From: Pseudomonas rustica
GTDB taxonomy: Bacteria > Pseudomonadota > Gammaproteobacteria > Pseudomonadales > Pseudomonadaceae
Direction of reading: 5' to 3'
Assembly (NCBI RefSeq): GCF_018336155.1
Contig: NZ_JAGYHF010000004.1
Location: 372,001-436,000, forward strand
DNA: 64,000 nt
Positions 36,913-52,334 of this stretch are shown here, one piece after another. The notes below the pieces were generated by a model that did not search any database, was not told the DNA's origin, and worked only from the letters and a program-made list of their open reading frames with translations. Position 1 is the first letter of the stretch, and every line of letters begins with the position of its first letter. Made by a program: the position numbers and the translations under genes.

Positions 36913-37101
36913 ATGAGCGCAGCGAAGCATTCACGCCTGATCATCCTCAACTCCGGCCCGGCGCTAATGGAACGCTTGGATCAACACGCCACACGGGCTG
37001 CCATAGCGATCGATTACGACCACAGCCTCGACGCCAAGTTGCAGCCGCGTCCATTCGGCTGCATGAGCGAGCAGTCTCTGGACGACATTCCTGTCATTTA
37101 A
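36913..37101 (+). pseudogene. trxB: Internally deleted thioredoxin reductase relic
   Basis: A 62-codon open frame with GAGGTG ahead of its ATG. Residues 1-16 (MSAAKHSRLIILNSGP) match the FAD-binding N-terminus of TrxB, as in MGTTKHSKLLILGSGP of E. coli from memory. The next residues, GPALMERLDQHATRA..., align with TrxB around residue 62 (GPLLMERMHEHATKF...), through DYDH and RPF. About 47 codons are thus missing in frame at the repeated Gly-Pro, and everything after about residue 105, including the CxxC centre, is gone. It sits between ftsK and aat, where PAO1 keeps trxB1. A retained small protein cannot be excluded. Confidence 0.75.
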
Positions 37102-37164
37102 CGGCACACTTTATCGCGGGCCGAACAGCCCGCCCCGCCCTCCCCTTCTGCAAGCCTGGATGCC

Positions 37165-37845
37165 ATGCTGACTTGGTTACAACGCAACTCCCTGACTTTT
37201 CCGCCATTGGAAAAGGCCATGCGCGAACCCAACGGACTGCTCGCCGCCGGTGGTGATCTGTCCGCCGATCGTTTGATTCAGGCGTATCGTCACGGCTGCT
37301 TTCCATGGTTTTCCGAAGGCCAGCCGATTCTCTGGTGGTCGCCGGATCCGCGCACGGTGATGTTTCCCGACGAACTGCACGTCTCGCGCAGCCTCGGCAA
37401 ACTCCTGCGCAAGGAACGCTACCAAGTCACCTTCGATAAAGACTTCGACGCCGTCATCCGCGCCTGCGCCGCACCCCGCGATTACGCCGATGGCACATGG
37501 ATCACCGAAGCGATGCAGGACGCCTACGTTGAATTGCATCGACGCGGCTTCGCCCATTCGGTGGAGGTTTGGGATCAGGGCGAACTGGTCGGCGGCCTGT
37601 ATGGGTTGGCGATGGGTCAACTGTTCTTTGGCGAGTCGATGTTCAGCCGCGCCGACAACGCCTCCAAGTACGGTTTCGCCACGCTGGTGCGCCATCTGCA
37701 AGATTCGGGTTTCGTGCTGATTGACTGCCAGATGCCGACCGATCATCTGCACAGCCTTGGCGCCCGCTCGATTCCCCGTCAGGAATTTGCTGACTATCTG
37801 GCCCGACATCTGGATCAACCCAGTCGCGCCACTTGGGTTTGCTGA
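37165..37845 (+). CDS. aat: Leucyl/phenylalanyl-tRNA--protein transferase
   Basis: A 226-residue protein. [20 protein letters not shown] and [20 protein letters not shown] are the family hallmarks, with [19 protein letters not shown] later. Aat adds Leu or Phe from charged tRNA to N-terminal Arg or Lys, creating N-degrons that ClpS recognises. clpS and clpA lie 5 kb downstream on the other strand. bpt follows after 57 bp, likely cotranscribed. Confidence 0.97.
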   Translation: MLTWLQRNSLTFPPLEKAMREPNGLLAAGGDLSADRLIQAYRHGCFPWFSEGQPILWWSPDPRTVMFPDELHVSRSLGKLLRKERYQVTFDKDFDAVIRACAAPRDYADGTWITEAMQDAYVELHRRGFAHSVEVWDQGELVGGLYGLAMGQLFFGESMFSRADNASKYGFATLVRHLQDSGFVLIDCQMPTDHLHSLGARSIPRQEFADYLARHLDQPSRATWVC

Positions 37846-37902
37846 GCGACTTTTGCGCGCGTGGCTTACACTTAATTCACCAGCTTATCCCGAGGGTTGA
37901 TC

Positions 37903-38610
37903 ATGACCGAGTTGGCGCGTCTGAAGTTCTATGCCACTCAACCTCACTCTTGCAGTTATCTGCCTGAGGAGCAGGCTACCACCCTGTTTCTCGACCCGAG
38001 CCAGCCCATGGATGTGCATGTCTACGCAGACCTGTCGGAAATGGGCTTTCGTCGCAGCGGCGATCATCTGTACCGTCCGCATTGCCAGAACTGCAATGCG
38101 TGCGTGCCTGCGCGCATCCCCGTCGCACAGTTCACCCCCAATCGTCAGCAGAAACGCATTTTCAAGCGCAACGCCGATTTGCAGGTGCGCCCGGTCAAAC
38201 CGCAATTCAGCGAAGAATATTTCGATCTGTACCAGCGCTACATCGAACAACGCCACGCTGACGGCGACATGTACCCACCGAGCCGTGATCAATTTTCGAC
38301 GTTTCTGGTGCGTGATCTGCCCTTCTCGCGTTTTTATGAGTTTCGCCTCGACGGACGGTTGCTCGCCGTGGCGGTGACCGATTTGCTGCCTAATGGCTTG
38401 TCGGCGGTTTACACCTTTTACGAACCGGCAGAAGAACGCCGCAGCCTCGGCCGCTTCGGCATCCTCTGGCAGATCAGCGAGAGCCAGCGCTTGGGGCTGG
38501 AGGCGGTTTACCTCGGTTACTGGATCAAGAACTGCAAAAAGATGAACTACAAAACCCAATATCGCCCCATCGAACTGCTGATTAATCAGCGTTGGGTCAT
38601 CCTCAACTAA
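37903..38610 (+). CDS. bpt: Aspartate/glutamate leucyltransferase (Bpt, ATE1-like)
   Basis: A 235-residue protein from the ATG at 37903. The N-terminal cysteine/histidine cluster ([17 protein letters not shown], then [15 protein letters not shown]) is the conserved metal or heme-binding part of ATE1/Bpt proteins, and [19 protein letters not shown] is the C-terminal GNAT-like half. It conjugates Leu to N-terminal Asp or Glu, feeding the ClpS-ClpAP N-degron route. An ATG at 37897 (MIMTEL) is a close alternative start. Between aat and infA. Confidence 0.95.
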   Translation: MTELARLKFYATQPHSCSYLPEEQATTLFLDPSQPMDVHVYADLSEMGFRRSGDHLYRPHCQNCNACVPARIPVAQFTPNRQQKRIFKRNADLQVRPVKPQFSEEYFDLYQRYIEQRHADGDMYPPSRDQFSTFLVRDLPFSRFYEFRLDGRLLAVAVTDLLPNGLSAVYTFYEPAEERRSLGRFGILWQISESQRLGLEAVYLGYWIKNCKKMNYKTQYRPIELLINQRWVILN

Positions 38611-38722
38611 ACCAAAGCCCTAAACCCCTTGGCGTAAACCCCATTTTTCGGGCACAATGCACGCCGCTTTTGCCTGGCGCAGTTGCACCGGGCCATTCAT
38701 TGGATACCGAGGGCTTTACTGC

Positions 38723-38941
38723 ATGTCGAAAGAAGACAGCTTCGAAATGGAAGGCACTGTCGTCGACACCCTGCCCAACACCATGTTTCGTGTGGAGTTG
38801 GAAAATGGGCACGTCGTAACCGCGCATATTTCCGGCAAGATGCGCAAGAACTACATTCGTATTCTTACCGGTGACAAAGTGCGCGTCGAGCTGACGCCCT
38901 ATGACTTGAGCAAAGGGCGCATTACTTACCGCGCTCGTTAA
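38723..38941 (+). CDS. infA: Translation initiation factor IF-1
   Basis: A 72-residue S1-fold protein, [20 protein letters not shown] and [20 protein letters not shown], standard in length and sequence. It binds the A site of the 30S subunit with IF-2 and IF-3 during initiation. It closes the aat-bpt-infA run, ending at a strong terminator. A frame opening at 38657 would prepend upstream sequence and is not IF-1. Confidence 0.97.
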
Positions 38942-38956
38942 TCAGGTCAATACAAG

Positions 38957-38982
38957 ACGCCCGGTTTATGCCGGGCGTTTTT
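38957..38982 (+). terminator. Rho-independent terminator after infA
   Basis: The stem CGCCCGG / CCGGGCG has a four-base loop (TTTA to TTAT region) followed by TTTTT. It starts 16 bp after the infA stop. Confidence 0.93.
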
Positions 38983-39008
38983 GTTTGTGCGTTTTTTGGG
39001 GTTTTGGG

Positions 39009-39290
39009 TTTTGGGGGCATATCCGTTGCTGCGGGTGATGCCGCCGGCGGTTTCGCTCTTTTAGCGAGTCACCTTTTCCAGACGCCGAAAAGGTAACCCA
39101 AAAGGCTTGGCCCCGGCGTACGGCACTTCGCTTAGGCTCAGCGTTCCCTCGCTCCGGTGCCCATCAGGGGGCATCGCCTACGGTTTGCTTCGCTGCACCT
39201 CCTCTCGATGTATGCGGCTGCGCCGCATGGCGCTACGCGCCTACCCCTGATGGGCACCTACGCTCGGCCTGCCGAAGGGGCTTGAGATCA
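39009..39290. repeat. Long intergenic repeat, left copy
   Basis: This stretch matches the reverse complement of 39590-39840 along its length with divergence. Shared blocks include ATATCCGTTG, AAAAGGT and TAACC near the outer end and a 33 bp perfect block beginning CGCCTACGGTTTGCTTCGCT (39173-39205). It also contains internal palindromes (ATGCGGCTGCGCCGCAT; TGCCCATCAGGGG with CCCCTGATGGGCA). It has no credible gene. Similar sequence is common between Pseudomonas genes, from memory. Confidence 0.8.
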
Positions 39291-39324
39291 AAAGCCACGT
39301 CAAAAGCCAGATCAAGATCAAGAG

Positions 39325-39472
39325 CCCCTCACCCTAGCCCTCTCCCGGAGGGAGAGGGGACTGATCGGGGTGTTTGGGAGAGGTACGCCGGCTTGGGATA
39401 CCGAGTCGAATGCATATTTTGAAAAGCCCACCATCGGCTCCCTCTCCCTCGGGAGAGGGCTGGGGTGAGGGG
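39325..39472. repeat. MITE-like element with CCCCTCACCC terminal inverted repeats
   Basis: About 148 bp bounded by CCCCTCACCCTAGCCCTCTC at the left and GAGAGGGCTGGGGTGAGGGG at the right, near-perfect inverted repeats. It encodes nothing convincing. The same ends and the internal GACTGAtCGgGgTGTtTGG piece recur at 56984-57425, so this is a repeat family, here sitting between the arms of the longer inverted repeat. Confidence 0.82.
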
Positions 39473-39589
39473 CGAATCCAACGCAAATCAAAAAGCCGTG
39501 CGCCCCCCGCTCTTCACCACTCAATAGGCCGAGTGTCAGCTCGCCTGCTCTTGATCTTGATCTCGGAGCCCGTCGGCAGGCTGAGTGTA

Positions 39590-39840
39590 GGGATTGATCC
39601 GGGGTGGGAGCGCAGCGACCGTTTGGCGCAGCCAAACACAGCGAGAGGAGGTGCAGCGAAGCAAACCGTAGGCGCTGCCCCCCGGATCGATCCCGGAGCG
39701 AAGGAACCCGAGCATTAGCGAGGGCCGAACGTCAGGGCACAGACCTTTTGGTTACTTTTGGGGCGTTTGCCAAAAGTGACCCGCCGTAAGGGCGGAACCC
39801 TAACCAGCCATCACCACAACAACGGATATTCACCCAAAAA
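39590..39840. repeat. Long intergenic repeat, right copy (inverted)
   Basis: This is the inverted counterpart of 39009-39290. It carries the reverse complement of the shared 33 bp block (CGAGAGGAGGTGCAGCGAAG onward, 39641-39674), then CCTTTTGGTTACTTTTGGGG, and ends near AACAACGGATAT. Between the copies, 39473-39589 shows no gene. Confidence 0.8.
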
Positions 39841-39892
39841 CACCAGACAACAAAAAGGGCGCCCAAAGGCGCCCTCAGCGTAACAACAACGA

Positions 39893-42163
<2,271 letters not shown>

Positions 42164-42193
42164 AGCTTCACCTCATACCCAAGTGGTCGGCGA

Positions 42194-42577
42194 TTAACCG
42201 TCCTTCTCGATTTCACAGAGTAGCGGATGCTGGCTTTCCCTGGCGTACTGGTTGACCTGCATGGCCTTTGTCTCGGCGATGTCGCGGGTAAACACTCCAC
42301 ATACTGCCCGTCCTTCTGTATGAACGGCCAGCATGACCTTGGTCGCCAGCTCGCGATTCAGGTTAAAAAACACCTCGAGCACTTCGACGACGAAATCCAT
42401 CGGTGTGTAGTCATCGTTGAACAAAACCACCTTGTACATCGGCGGCGCCTGTAATGCAGGCTTTGCTTCCTGAACAGCAACGCCCGCCGAACCGTCGTCG
42501 TGTTCCTCCGGGTGATCCTTTTGGAAAGTCGGGCGATCCTGATTGAATGTTAGTCGAATCTGGCTGATTGCATGCAT
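42194..42577 (-). CDS. clpS: ClpA adaptor protein ClpS
   Basis: A 127-residue protein. The core ([20 protein letters not shown], then [20 protein letters not shown]) includes the NDDYTPM pocket that recognises N-terminal Leu, Phe, Tyr and Trp, and the C-terminal [17 protein letters not shown] binds ClpA. The N-terminal extension is about 45 residues, acidic and flexible. With Aat and Bpt encoded at 37165-38610, the window holds the whole bacterial N-degron read-out except ClpP. It is divergent from cspD. Confidence 0.96.
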   Translation of the reverse strand: MHAISQIRLTFNQDRPTFQKDHPEEHDDGSAGVAVQEAKPALQAPPMYKVVLFNDDYTPMDFVVEVLEVFFNLNRELATKVMLAVHTEGRAVCGVFTRDIAETKAMQVNQYARESQHPLLCEIEKDG

Positions 42578-42801
42578 GGAAAGAAAGGTTCGTCAGTTGT
42601 GCAAATACAGTGGTGGGGGCGGTTGTACACGTTTTCAACTCCGACTGCCCGGTCACCTTGACTATCGGGAAAACGGTGTTACAACCAATAGAGCCCACAG
42701 TGGGTAAAAAAGATCCGCGGAGTCAATCCTTTTAACGGATTAGATTGCGGATGAATTGGATGATACTCCAGCGATGGAATCTGTTGCAGAGGGATTTGAG
42801 C

Positions 42802-43083
42802 ATGGCAGTCGGCAAGGTGAAATGGTTCAACAATGCCAAGGGATTCGGTTTCATCAACACCGACACCCATGAGGGCCGCGATGAGGATGGCAAAGACATC
42901 GACTTCTTTGCCCATTATTCGGCCATTGAAATGGACGGGTACAAAACCCTTAAAGCAGGTCAAGCGGTGAGATTCGATATTGTGCAAGGCCCCAAAGGCC
43001 TGCATGCGGTGAAGATTACTTCGGCCGAAGTCTCGCCGGTGTCGAGCACGGTCGCCGCCGAAGAACAAACAGCGACCAGCTGA
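42802..43083 (+). CDS. cspD: Cold-shock domain protein CspD
   Basis: A 93-residue protein from the ATG at 42802, preceded by AGAGGG. The cold-shock domain (residues 1-70) has both RNP motifs, KGFGFI and DFFAHY. A longer than usual loop ([11 protein letters not shown]) and a Ser/Thr/Ala/Glu tail follow. CspD-type proteins bind single-stranded nucleic acid and can slow replication in stationary phase. It shares the 224 bp divergent region with clpS, a conserved neighbourhood. It ends at a bidirectional terminator before icd. Confidence 0.93.
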   Translation: MAVGKVKWFNNAKGFGFINTDTHEGRDEDGKDIDFFAHYSAIEMDGYKTLKAGQAVRFDIVQGPKGLHAVKITSAEVSPVSSTVAAEEQTATS

Positions 43084-43103
43084 CGCCGCAAACATTCAGC
43101 CAT

Positions 43104-43147
43104 AAAAAAAACCGCCTGACTCAATTCATCGAGTCAGGCGGTTTTTG
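43104..43147. terminator. Bidirectional terminator between cspD and icd
   Basis: The stem ACCGCCTGACTC / GAGTCAGGCGGT has a short AATTCATC loop, with A-run before and T-run after. It serves two convergent genes. Confidence 0.95.
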
Positions 43148-43159
43148 TGTACCTGCGTT

Positions 43160-44416
43160 TTACATGTGCGAGATCAGCGCATCACCGAAGCCCGAAGACG
43201 ACACCAGTTTGGCCCCATCCATCAGACGTTCGAAGTCATAGGTCACGGTTTTGGCCGAGATAGCGCCATTGGTGCCTTTGATGATCAGATCCGCCGCTTC
43301 CGTCCAGCCCATGTGGCGCAGCATCATTTCTGCCGAAAGAATCAACGAACCCGGGTTGACCTGATCCTTGCCGGCGTACTTCGGCGCGGTACCGTGGGTG
43401 GCTTCGAACATCGCCACGGTGTCGGACAGGTTGGCGCCCGGCGCGATGCCGATACCGCCCACTTCTGCCGCCAGGGCATCGGAGAGGTAGTCACCGTTGA
43501 GGTTGAGGGTCGCGATCACATCGTATTCGGCCGGGCGCAGCAGGATCTGCTGGAGCATGGCGTCGGCGATGGCGTCTTTGACCACAACGTTCTTGCCGGT
43601 TTTCGGGTTTTTGAATTGCATCCACGGGCCGCCGTCGAGCAGGGTCGCGCCGAATTCTTCAGCGGCCACTTCGTAGGCCCACTCTTTGAAGGCACCTTCG
43701 GTGAACTTCATGATGTTGCCTTTGTGCACGATGGTCAGCGAATCGCGGTCGTTATCGACCACATATTGCAGAGCCTTGCGTGCCAGACGCTTGGTGCCTT
43801 CCAGCGAAACCGGCTTGACGCCGATGCCGCAGTTTTCGTCGAAACGGATCTTGGTGACGCCCATTTCTTCTTTAAGGAATTTGATGACCTTGGTGGCTTC
43901 CGGCGAACCGGCCTTCCACTCAATGCCGGCATAGATGTCTTCGGAGTTCTCGCGGAAGATCGTCATGTCGACGTCGCCAGGCTTTTTCACCGGGCTTGGC
44001 ACGCCTTCAAACCAGCGCACCGGGCGCAGGCAGACGTACAGGTCGAGCTGCTGACGCAGGGCCACGTTCAGCGAACGGATGCCGCCACCGACCGGCGTGG
44101 TCAGCGGGCCTTTGATGGAAACCACGTAATCCTTGACCGCATCGAGAGTTTCCTGAGGCAGCCAGGTGTCCTGATCGTAAACCTGAGTGGCTTTTTCCCC
44201 GGCGAAGACTTCCATCCAGGAAATCTTGCGTTTACCGCCGTATGCCTTTTGAACTGCAGCATCGACAACCTTGATCATCACCGGGCTGATGTCGACACCA
44301 ATGCCGTCACCTTCGATGAAGGGGATGATCGGGTTATCAGGAACATTGAGAGAATGGTCTGCATTGACGGTGATTTTGTCGCCGACGGCTGGAACCTGAA
44401 TCTTCTTGTAACCCAT
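43160..44416 (-). CDS. icd: Isocitrate dehydrogenase (NADP+), dimeric type
   Basis: A 418-residue protein from the ATG at 44416 ([20 protein letters not shown]). Substrate-binding [20 protein letters not shown] contains the serine that AceK phosphorylates (SLNVALR), and [15 protein letters not shown] and [18 protein letters not shown] are conserved. It oxidises isocitrate to 2-oxoglutarate with NADP+. It is divergent from the monomeric isozyme idh at 44898, so both NADP-linked enzymes share one intergenic region. An upstream in-frame extension from 44509 has no similarity. Confidence 0.97.
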   Translation of the reverse strand: MGYKKIQVPAVGDKITVNADHSLNVPDNPIIPFIEGDGIGVDISPVMIKVVDAAVQKAYGGKRKISWMEVFAGEKATQVYDQDTWLPQETLDAVKDYVVSIKGPLTTPVGGGIRSLNVALRQQLDLYVCLRPVRWFEGVPSPVKKPGDVDMTIFRENSEDIYAGIEWKAGSPEATKVIKFLKEEMGVTKIRFDENCGIGVKPVSLEGTKRLARKALQYVVDNDRDSLTIVHKGNIMKFTEGAFKEWAYEVAAEEFGATLLDGGPWMQFKNPKTGKNVVVKDAIADAMLQQILLRPAEYDVIATLNLNGDYLSDALAAEVGGIGIAPGANLSDTVAMFEATHGTAPKYAGKDQVNPGSLILSAEMMLRHMGWTEAADLIIKGTNGAISAKTVTYDFERLMDGAKLVSSSGFGDALISHM

Positions 44417-47123
<2,707 letters not shown>

Positions 47124-47140
47124 GGTTGTAAAGGGAACAT

Positions 47141-47171
47141 CACAAACCCCGGCCTAGTGCCGGGGTTTGTG
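47141..47171 (+). terminator. Rho-independent terminator after idh
   Basis: A 13 bp stem, CACAAACCCCGGC / GCCGGGGTTTGTG, with a CTAGT loop, starts 17 bp after the idh stop. The T-run is short (GTTT). Confidence 0.88.
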
Positions 47172-47202
47172 TTTCCGGGTTTTATGATCACCACAAACCC
47201 TG

Positions 47203-47292
47203 TGTGGGAGCGGGCTTGCTCGCGAATGCGGTTTATCATTCAACCTCTTCATTGACTGACCCACCGCTTTCGCGAGCAAGCCCGCTCCCACA
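47203..47292. repeat. REPIN, GTGGGAGCGGGCTTGCTCGCG family
   Basis: Consensus inverted arms (TGTGGGAGCGGGCTTGCTCG ... CGCGAGCAAGCCCGCTCCCA) with about 43 bp between, located between the idh terminator and the nudix gene. Confidence 0.94.
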
Positions 47293-47329
47293 GGGGATTG
47301 GGTTTCAATTCAATATTTGAGGAAGACTC

Positions 47330-47776
47330 ATGGAATGGCTCCCCCACATCACCGTCGCCACCATCGTCGAGGACAACGGTCGCTTCCTGATGGTTGAAGA
47401 ACACAAAGCCGGGCGCAATGTGCTCAACCAGCCCGCCGGTCATCTCGATCCGGACGAAACCCTGATCGACGCCGCCATCCGCGAAACCCTTGAAGAAACC
47501 GGCTGGGACGTCGAGCCCACAGGCGTCATCGGCATTTACCTCTACACCGCCCCGAGCAACGGCGTGACCTATCAGCGCGTGTGCTTCAGCGCCAAAGCGG
47601 TGAAACATCACCCGGATTACCAATTGGACGACGGCATCGTCGGCGCCAAGTGGCTGACCCGCGACGAATTAATGGCCCAGCGCGACAACTGGCGCAGTGA
47701 GCTGATCATCCGTTGCATCGACGATTATCTGGCCGGGCATCACTTCAGCCTCGAACTGATCCGCCCTTCTCTTTAG
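47330..47776 (+). CDS. Nudix hydrolase (NudJ-like, phosphatase for pyrimidine pyrophosphates)
   Basis: A 148-residue protein with a complete Nudix box, GHLDPDETLIDAAIRETLEE then TGWD, starting near residue 38. The E-rich metal site is intact. The context upstream of mnmA-hflD-purB is the position of NudJ, which in E. coli hydrolyses thiamin pyrimidine pyrophosphate and nucleoside triphosphates. An AGGAAG lies ahead of the ATG. mnmA starts 59 bp after its stop. Confidence 0.9.
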   Translation: MEWLPHITVATIVEDNGRFLMVEEHKAGRNVLNQPAGHLDPDETLIDAAIRETLEETGWDVEPTGVIGIYLYTAPSNGVTYQRVCFSAKAVKHHPDYQLDDGIVGAKWLTRDELMAQRDNWRSELIIRCIDDYLAGHHFSLELIRPSL

Positions 47777-47835
47777 CCTTGAGGCCGCGAGCCTGCTAGA
47801 ATCGCGTCCTTTTTCAAGACACTCATTGAATCCCT

Positions 47836-48960
47836 ATGCGTGATCCAGCCCCTTCTGACACATCCAAGAAGCGCGTCATTGTCGGCATGTCCGGCGGCGT
47901 GGACTCTTCCGTTTCCGCTCTCCTGCTGATCGAGCAGGGCTATGAAGTGGAAGGCCTGTTCATGAAGAACTGGGAAGAAGACGACGGAACGGAATACTGC
48001 ACCGCCATGGACGACCTGGCGGATGCCCAGGCTGTCTGCGACAAAATCGGTATCAAACTGCACACCGCCAACTTCGCCGCCGAATACTGGGACAATGTGT
48101 TCGAGCACTTCCTGGCCGAATACAAGGCCGGGCGTACGCCGAACCCGGACATCCTCTGCAACCGCGAGATCAAGTTCAAGGCGTTCCTCGACTACGCCAT
48201 GATGCTCGGCGCCGACCTGATCGCCACCGGCCACTACGTGCGCCGCCGTGACATCGATGGCCGCACCGAACTGCTCAAAGGCCTCGATCCGAACAAGGAT
48301 CAGAGCTACTTCCTGCACGCCGTTGGCGGCGAACAGATCGCCAAGACCCTGTTCCCGGTCGGCGAACTGGAAAAGCCGGAAGTCCGTGCAATTGCCGAGA
48401 AATATGAGCTGGCGACCGCCAAGAAGAAGGATTCCACCGGGATCTGCTTCATCGGCGAGCGTCGTTTCAGCGACTTCCTCAAGCAATACCTGCCAGCGCA
48501 GCCGGGCGAAATCAAAACCACCGAAGGCGAAGTCATCGGCCGTCACCACGGCTTGATGTACCACACCATCGGTCAGCGTCAGGGCCTCGGCATCGGCGGA
48601 TTGAAAGACGCCGGCGACGAGCCGTGGTACGTGCTGCGCAAGGATCTCGACACCAACGAGCTGATCGTCGGCCAAGGCAACAACCATCCGTGGCTGTTCT
48701 CCGGCGCCCTGCTCGCTTCGGAAATCTATTGGGTCAACCCGATCGACCTGAGCCAGCCGCTGCGCCTGACCGCCAAGGTTCGCTATCGCCAGAGCGATCA
48801 GGCCTGCACCCTGGAAAAAACTGCCAATGGCTACCGCGCCGTGTTCGACGAGCCGCAACGCGCGGTGACGCCGGGCCAGTCCGTGGTGTTCTATGACGGT
48901 GAAATCTGTCTCGGCGGCGGCGTGATCGAAGTGGCCGAGCCGTGGAGCGGCCAGGCATGA
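47836..48960 (+). CDS. mnmA: tRNA-specific 2-thiouridylase MnmA
   Basis: A 374-residue PP-loop enzyme: [15 protein letters not shown] binds ATP, Cys in [13 protein letters not shown] and Cys in [12 protein letters not shown] are the catalytic pair, and the C-terminal beta-barrel includes [15 protein letters not shown]. It thiolates U34 of tRNA-Lys, Glu and Gln using sulfur from TusE. tusDCBE is also in this window (25426-26801). The stop overlaps the hflD ATG (ATGA). Confidence 0.97.
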   Translation: MRDPAPSDTSKKRVIVGMSGGVDSSVSALLLIEQGYEVEGLFMKNWEEDDGTEYCTAMDDLADAQAVCDKIGIKLHTANFAAEYWDNVFEHFLAEYKAGRTPNPDILCNREIKFKAFLDYAMMLGADLIATGHYVRRRDIDGRTELLKGLDPNKDQSYFLHAVGGEQIAKTLFPVGELEKPEVRAIAEKYELATAKKKDSTGICFIGERRFSDFLKQYLPAQPGEIKTTEGEVIGRHHGLMYHTIGQRQGLGIGGLKDAGDEPWYVLRKDLDTNELIVGQGNNHPWLFSGALLASEIYWVNPIDLSQPLRLTAKVRYRQSDQACTLEKTANGYRAVFDEPQRAVTPGQSVVFYDGEICLGGGVIEVAEPWSGQA

Positions 48961-49580
48961 GCCCGACTCAGGAGCAACTGACGGCGCTGGGCGGCGTGTT
49001 TCTCGCCGCCGTGCTGGTCGACCGGATCGCCAAAAGCGGCCAGACCAGCGAAGCCGGCCTGACGTGCATGCTCGGCAGCCTGCTGGTGCGCGACCCGAAA
49101 GACACGCTGGACGTGTACGGCGGCGATGACCTCAATCTGCGCGAAGGCTATCGGGCGTTGATCGGCGCCCTCGAACGCGACCCGAGCACTTTGCAGCGCG
49201 AGCCATTGCGTTATGCCCTGTCGATGCTCGGCCTGGAACGCCAACTGGCGAAACGTGGCGACATGCTCGATGTGATCGGCAAACGTCTGCCGCAGATTCA
49301 GTCGCAGGTCGAACATTTCGGCCCGGCCCATGAAAACGTGATTGCGGCGTGCGGTGCGCTGTATCAGGACACCCTGAGCACCCTGCGCCAACGGATTCAG
49401 GTACACGGCGACATGCGCAACCTGCAACAACCGAGCAACGCCTCGAAGATTCGCGCCCTGCTGCTCGCCGGCATCCGTTCGGCACGCCTGTGGCGACAGC
49501 TCGGCGGCCATCGCTGGCAGTTGGTGATCAGCCGGCGCAAGCTGCTCAAAGAGCTGTATCCGTTGATGCGCAGCGAGTAA
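48957..49580 (+). CDS. hflD: High frequency lysogenization protein HflD homolog
   Basis: A 207-residue helical protein ([12 protein letters not shown]-like start [60 protein letters not shown]). The ATG overlaps the mnmA stop. In E. coli HflD is an inner-membrane-associated protein that binds phage lambda CII; the role in Pseudomonas is not known. The conserved mnmA-hflD-purB order supports the name. Confidence 0.92.
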   Translation: MSPTQEQLTALGGVFLAAVLVDRIAKSGQTSEAGLTCMLGSLLVRDPKDTLDVYGGDDLNLREGYRALIGALERDPSTLQREPLRYALSMLGLERQLAKRGDMLDVIGKRLPQIQSQVEHFGPAHENVIAACGALYQDTLSTLRQRIQVHGDMRNLQQPSNASKIRALLLAGIRSARLWRQLGGHRWQLVISRRKLLKELYPLMRSE

Positions 49581-49620
49581 TTCGCCCTGCAATAAAAGCT
49601 TTGTAGTCTGTAACGCGTAA

Positions 49621-51078
<1,458 letters not shown>

Positions 51079-51100
51079 TCGACCGTTTGCCCCGTTTGAG

Positions 51101-51125
51101 ACGCCCGGCCGCGCCGGGCGTTTTT
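51101..51125 (+). terminator. Rho-independent terminator after purB
   Basis: The stem ACGCCCGGC / GCCGGGCGT followed by TTTTT, 22 bp after the purB stop. Confidence 0.92.
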
Positions 51126-51164
51126 ATTCCCGTCTGAAAAGTGCTTTTTTTCAATAGGTTACAC

Positions 51165-52334
51165 ATGAATCCTGATATTCCTCTGCAACTTCTGGGTGGC
51201 ATCACCGCACGCGAATTCCTGCGCGACTACTGGCAGAAAAAACCGCTGCTGATCCGCCAGGCAATCCCTGACTTCGAAAGCCCGATCGACGCCGACGAGC
51301 TGGCGGGTCTGGCCCTGGAAGAAGAAGTCGAATCGCGTCTGGTGATCGAGCACGGCGAGCGCCCATGGGAATTGCGTCGCGGCCCGTTCGCTGAAGACGA
51401 ATTCAGCAAATTGCCGGAAAAAGAGTGGACGTTGCTGGTTCAGGCCGTCGATCAGTTCGTGCCGGAAGTCAGCGAGCTGCTGGAAAACTTCCGCTTCCTG
51501 CCGAGCTGGCGCGTCGACGACGTGATGATCAGCTTCGCCGCCCCGGGTGGCAGCGTCGGCCCGCACTTCGACAACTACGACGTGTTCCTGCTGCAAGGTC
51601 ACGGCAAGCGCAACTGGAAAATTGGCCAGATGTGCGACTCCGAGAGCCCGCTGCTGCAACACGCGGATCTGCGCATCCTCGCTGAATTCCACGAGACCGA
51701 AGAGTGGACGCTGGAACCGGGCGACATGCTCTACCTGCCGCCACGTCTGGCTCACTGTGGTGTCGCGGTCGACAACTGCATGACCTACTCGGTCGGTTTC
51801 CGCGCGCCGAGCGCCTCTGAGGTGCTGACCCACTTCACCGACTTCCTCAGCCAGTTCCTGACTGACGAAGAGCGCTACACCGACGCCGACGCGCAGCCAG
51901 CCGCTGACCCGCATCAGATTCAACACGATGCGCTGGATCGCCTCAAAGCCCTGCTCGCCGAGCACATGAGCGACGAGCGTCTGCTGCTGACCTGGTTCGG
52001 CCAGTACATGACCGAGCCGCGCTACCCGGAACTGGTCAGCGGCCCTGACGACGTCGAGGAAGAAGAATTCCTCAACGCCCTGCAAGACGGCGCCGTGCTG
52101 ATCCGTAATCCGAGCGCGCGTCTGGCGTGGTCGGAAGTCGATGACGACCTGCTGCTGTTCGCCAGCGGCCAGAGCCGCTACCTGCCGGGCAAACTGCGCG
52201 AGCTGCTGAAACTGATCTGCGCCGCCGACGCCCTGCACGCCGACAACCTCGGCGAGTGGCTGAACGACGAAGACGGTGCCGGCCTGCTCTGCGAACTGGT
52301 CAAGCAAGGCAGCTTGGGGTTCGCTGATGAATAA
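51165..52334 (+). CDS. roxA: JmjC-domain ribosomal oxygenase (50S L16 arginine hydroxylase, YcfD/RoxA)
   Basis: A 389-residue protein from the ATG at 51165. The double-stranded beta helix carries the Fe(II) site HFDNYD near residue 138 (HxD) and a distal His in PPRLAHCGVAVDN. KRNWKIG is the 2-oxoglutarate side. The C-terminal half is the winged-helix and dimer domain. Family enzymes hydroxylate an arginine of ribosomal protein L16 (uL16) using O2 and 2-oxoglutarate. The neighbouring GNAT gene overlaps its stop by 8 bp. Residue numbers are approximate. Confidence 0.9.
   Translation: MNPDIPLQLLGGITAREFLRDYWQKKPLLIRQAIPDFESPIDADELAGLALEEEVESRLVIEHGERPWELRRGPFAEDEFSKLPEKEWTLLVQAVDQFVPEVSELLENFRFLPSWRVDDVMISFAAPGGSVGPHFDNYDVFLLQGHGKRNWKIGQMCDSESPLLQHADLRILAEFHETEEWTLEPGDMLYLPPRLAHCGVAVDNCMTYSVGFRAPSASEVLTHFTDFLSQFLTDEERYTDADAQPAADPHQIQHDALDRLKALLAEHMSDERLLLTWFGQYMTEPRYPELVSGPDDVEEEEFLNALQDGAVLIRNPSARLAWSEVDDDLLLFASGQSRYLPGKLRELLKLICAADALHADNLGEWLNDEDGAGLLCELVKQGSLGFADE

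Noticed and set aside
38942-39892. Small frames of 60-114 codons between infA and clpA
   Set aside because: They lie in repeat sequence and have no similarity or ribosome site.
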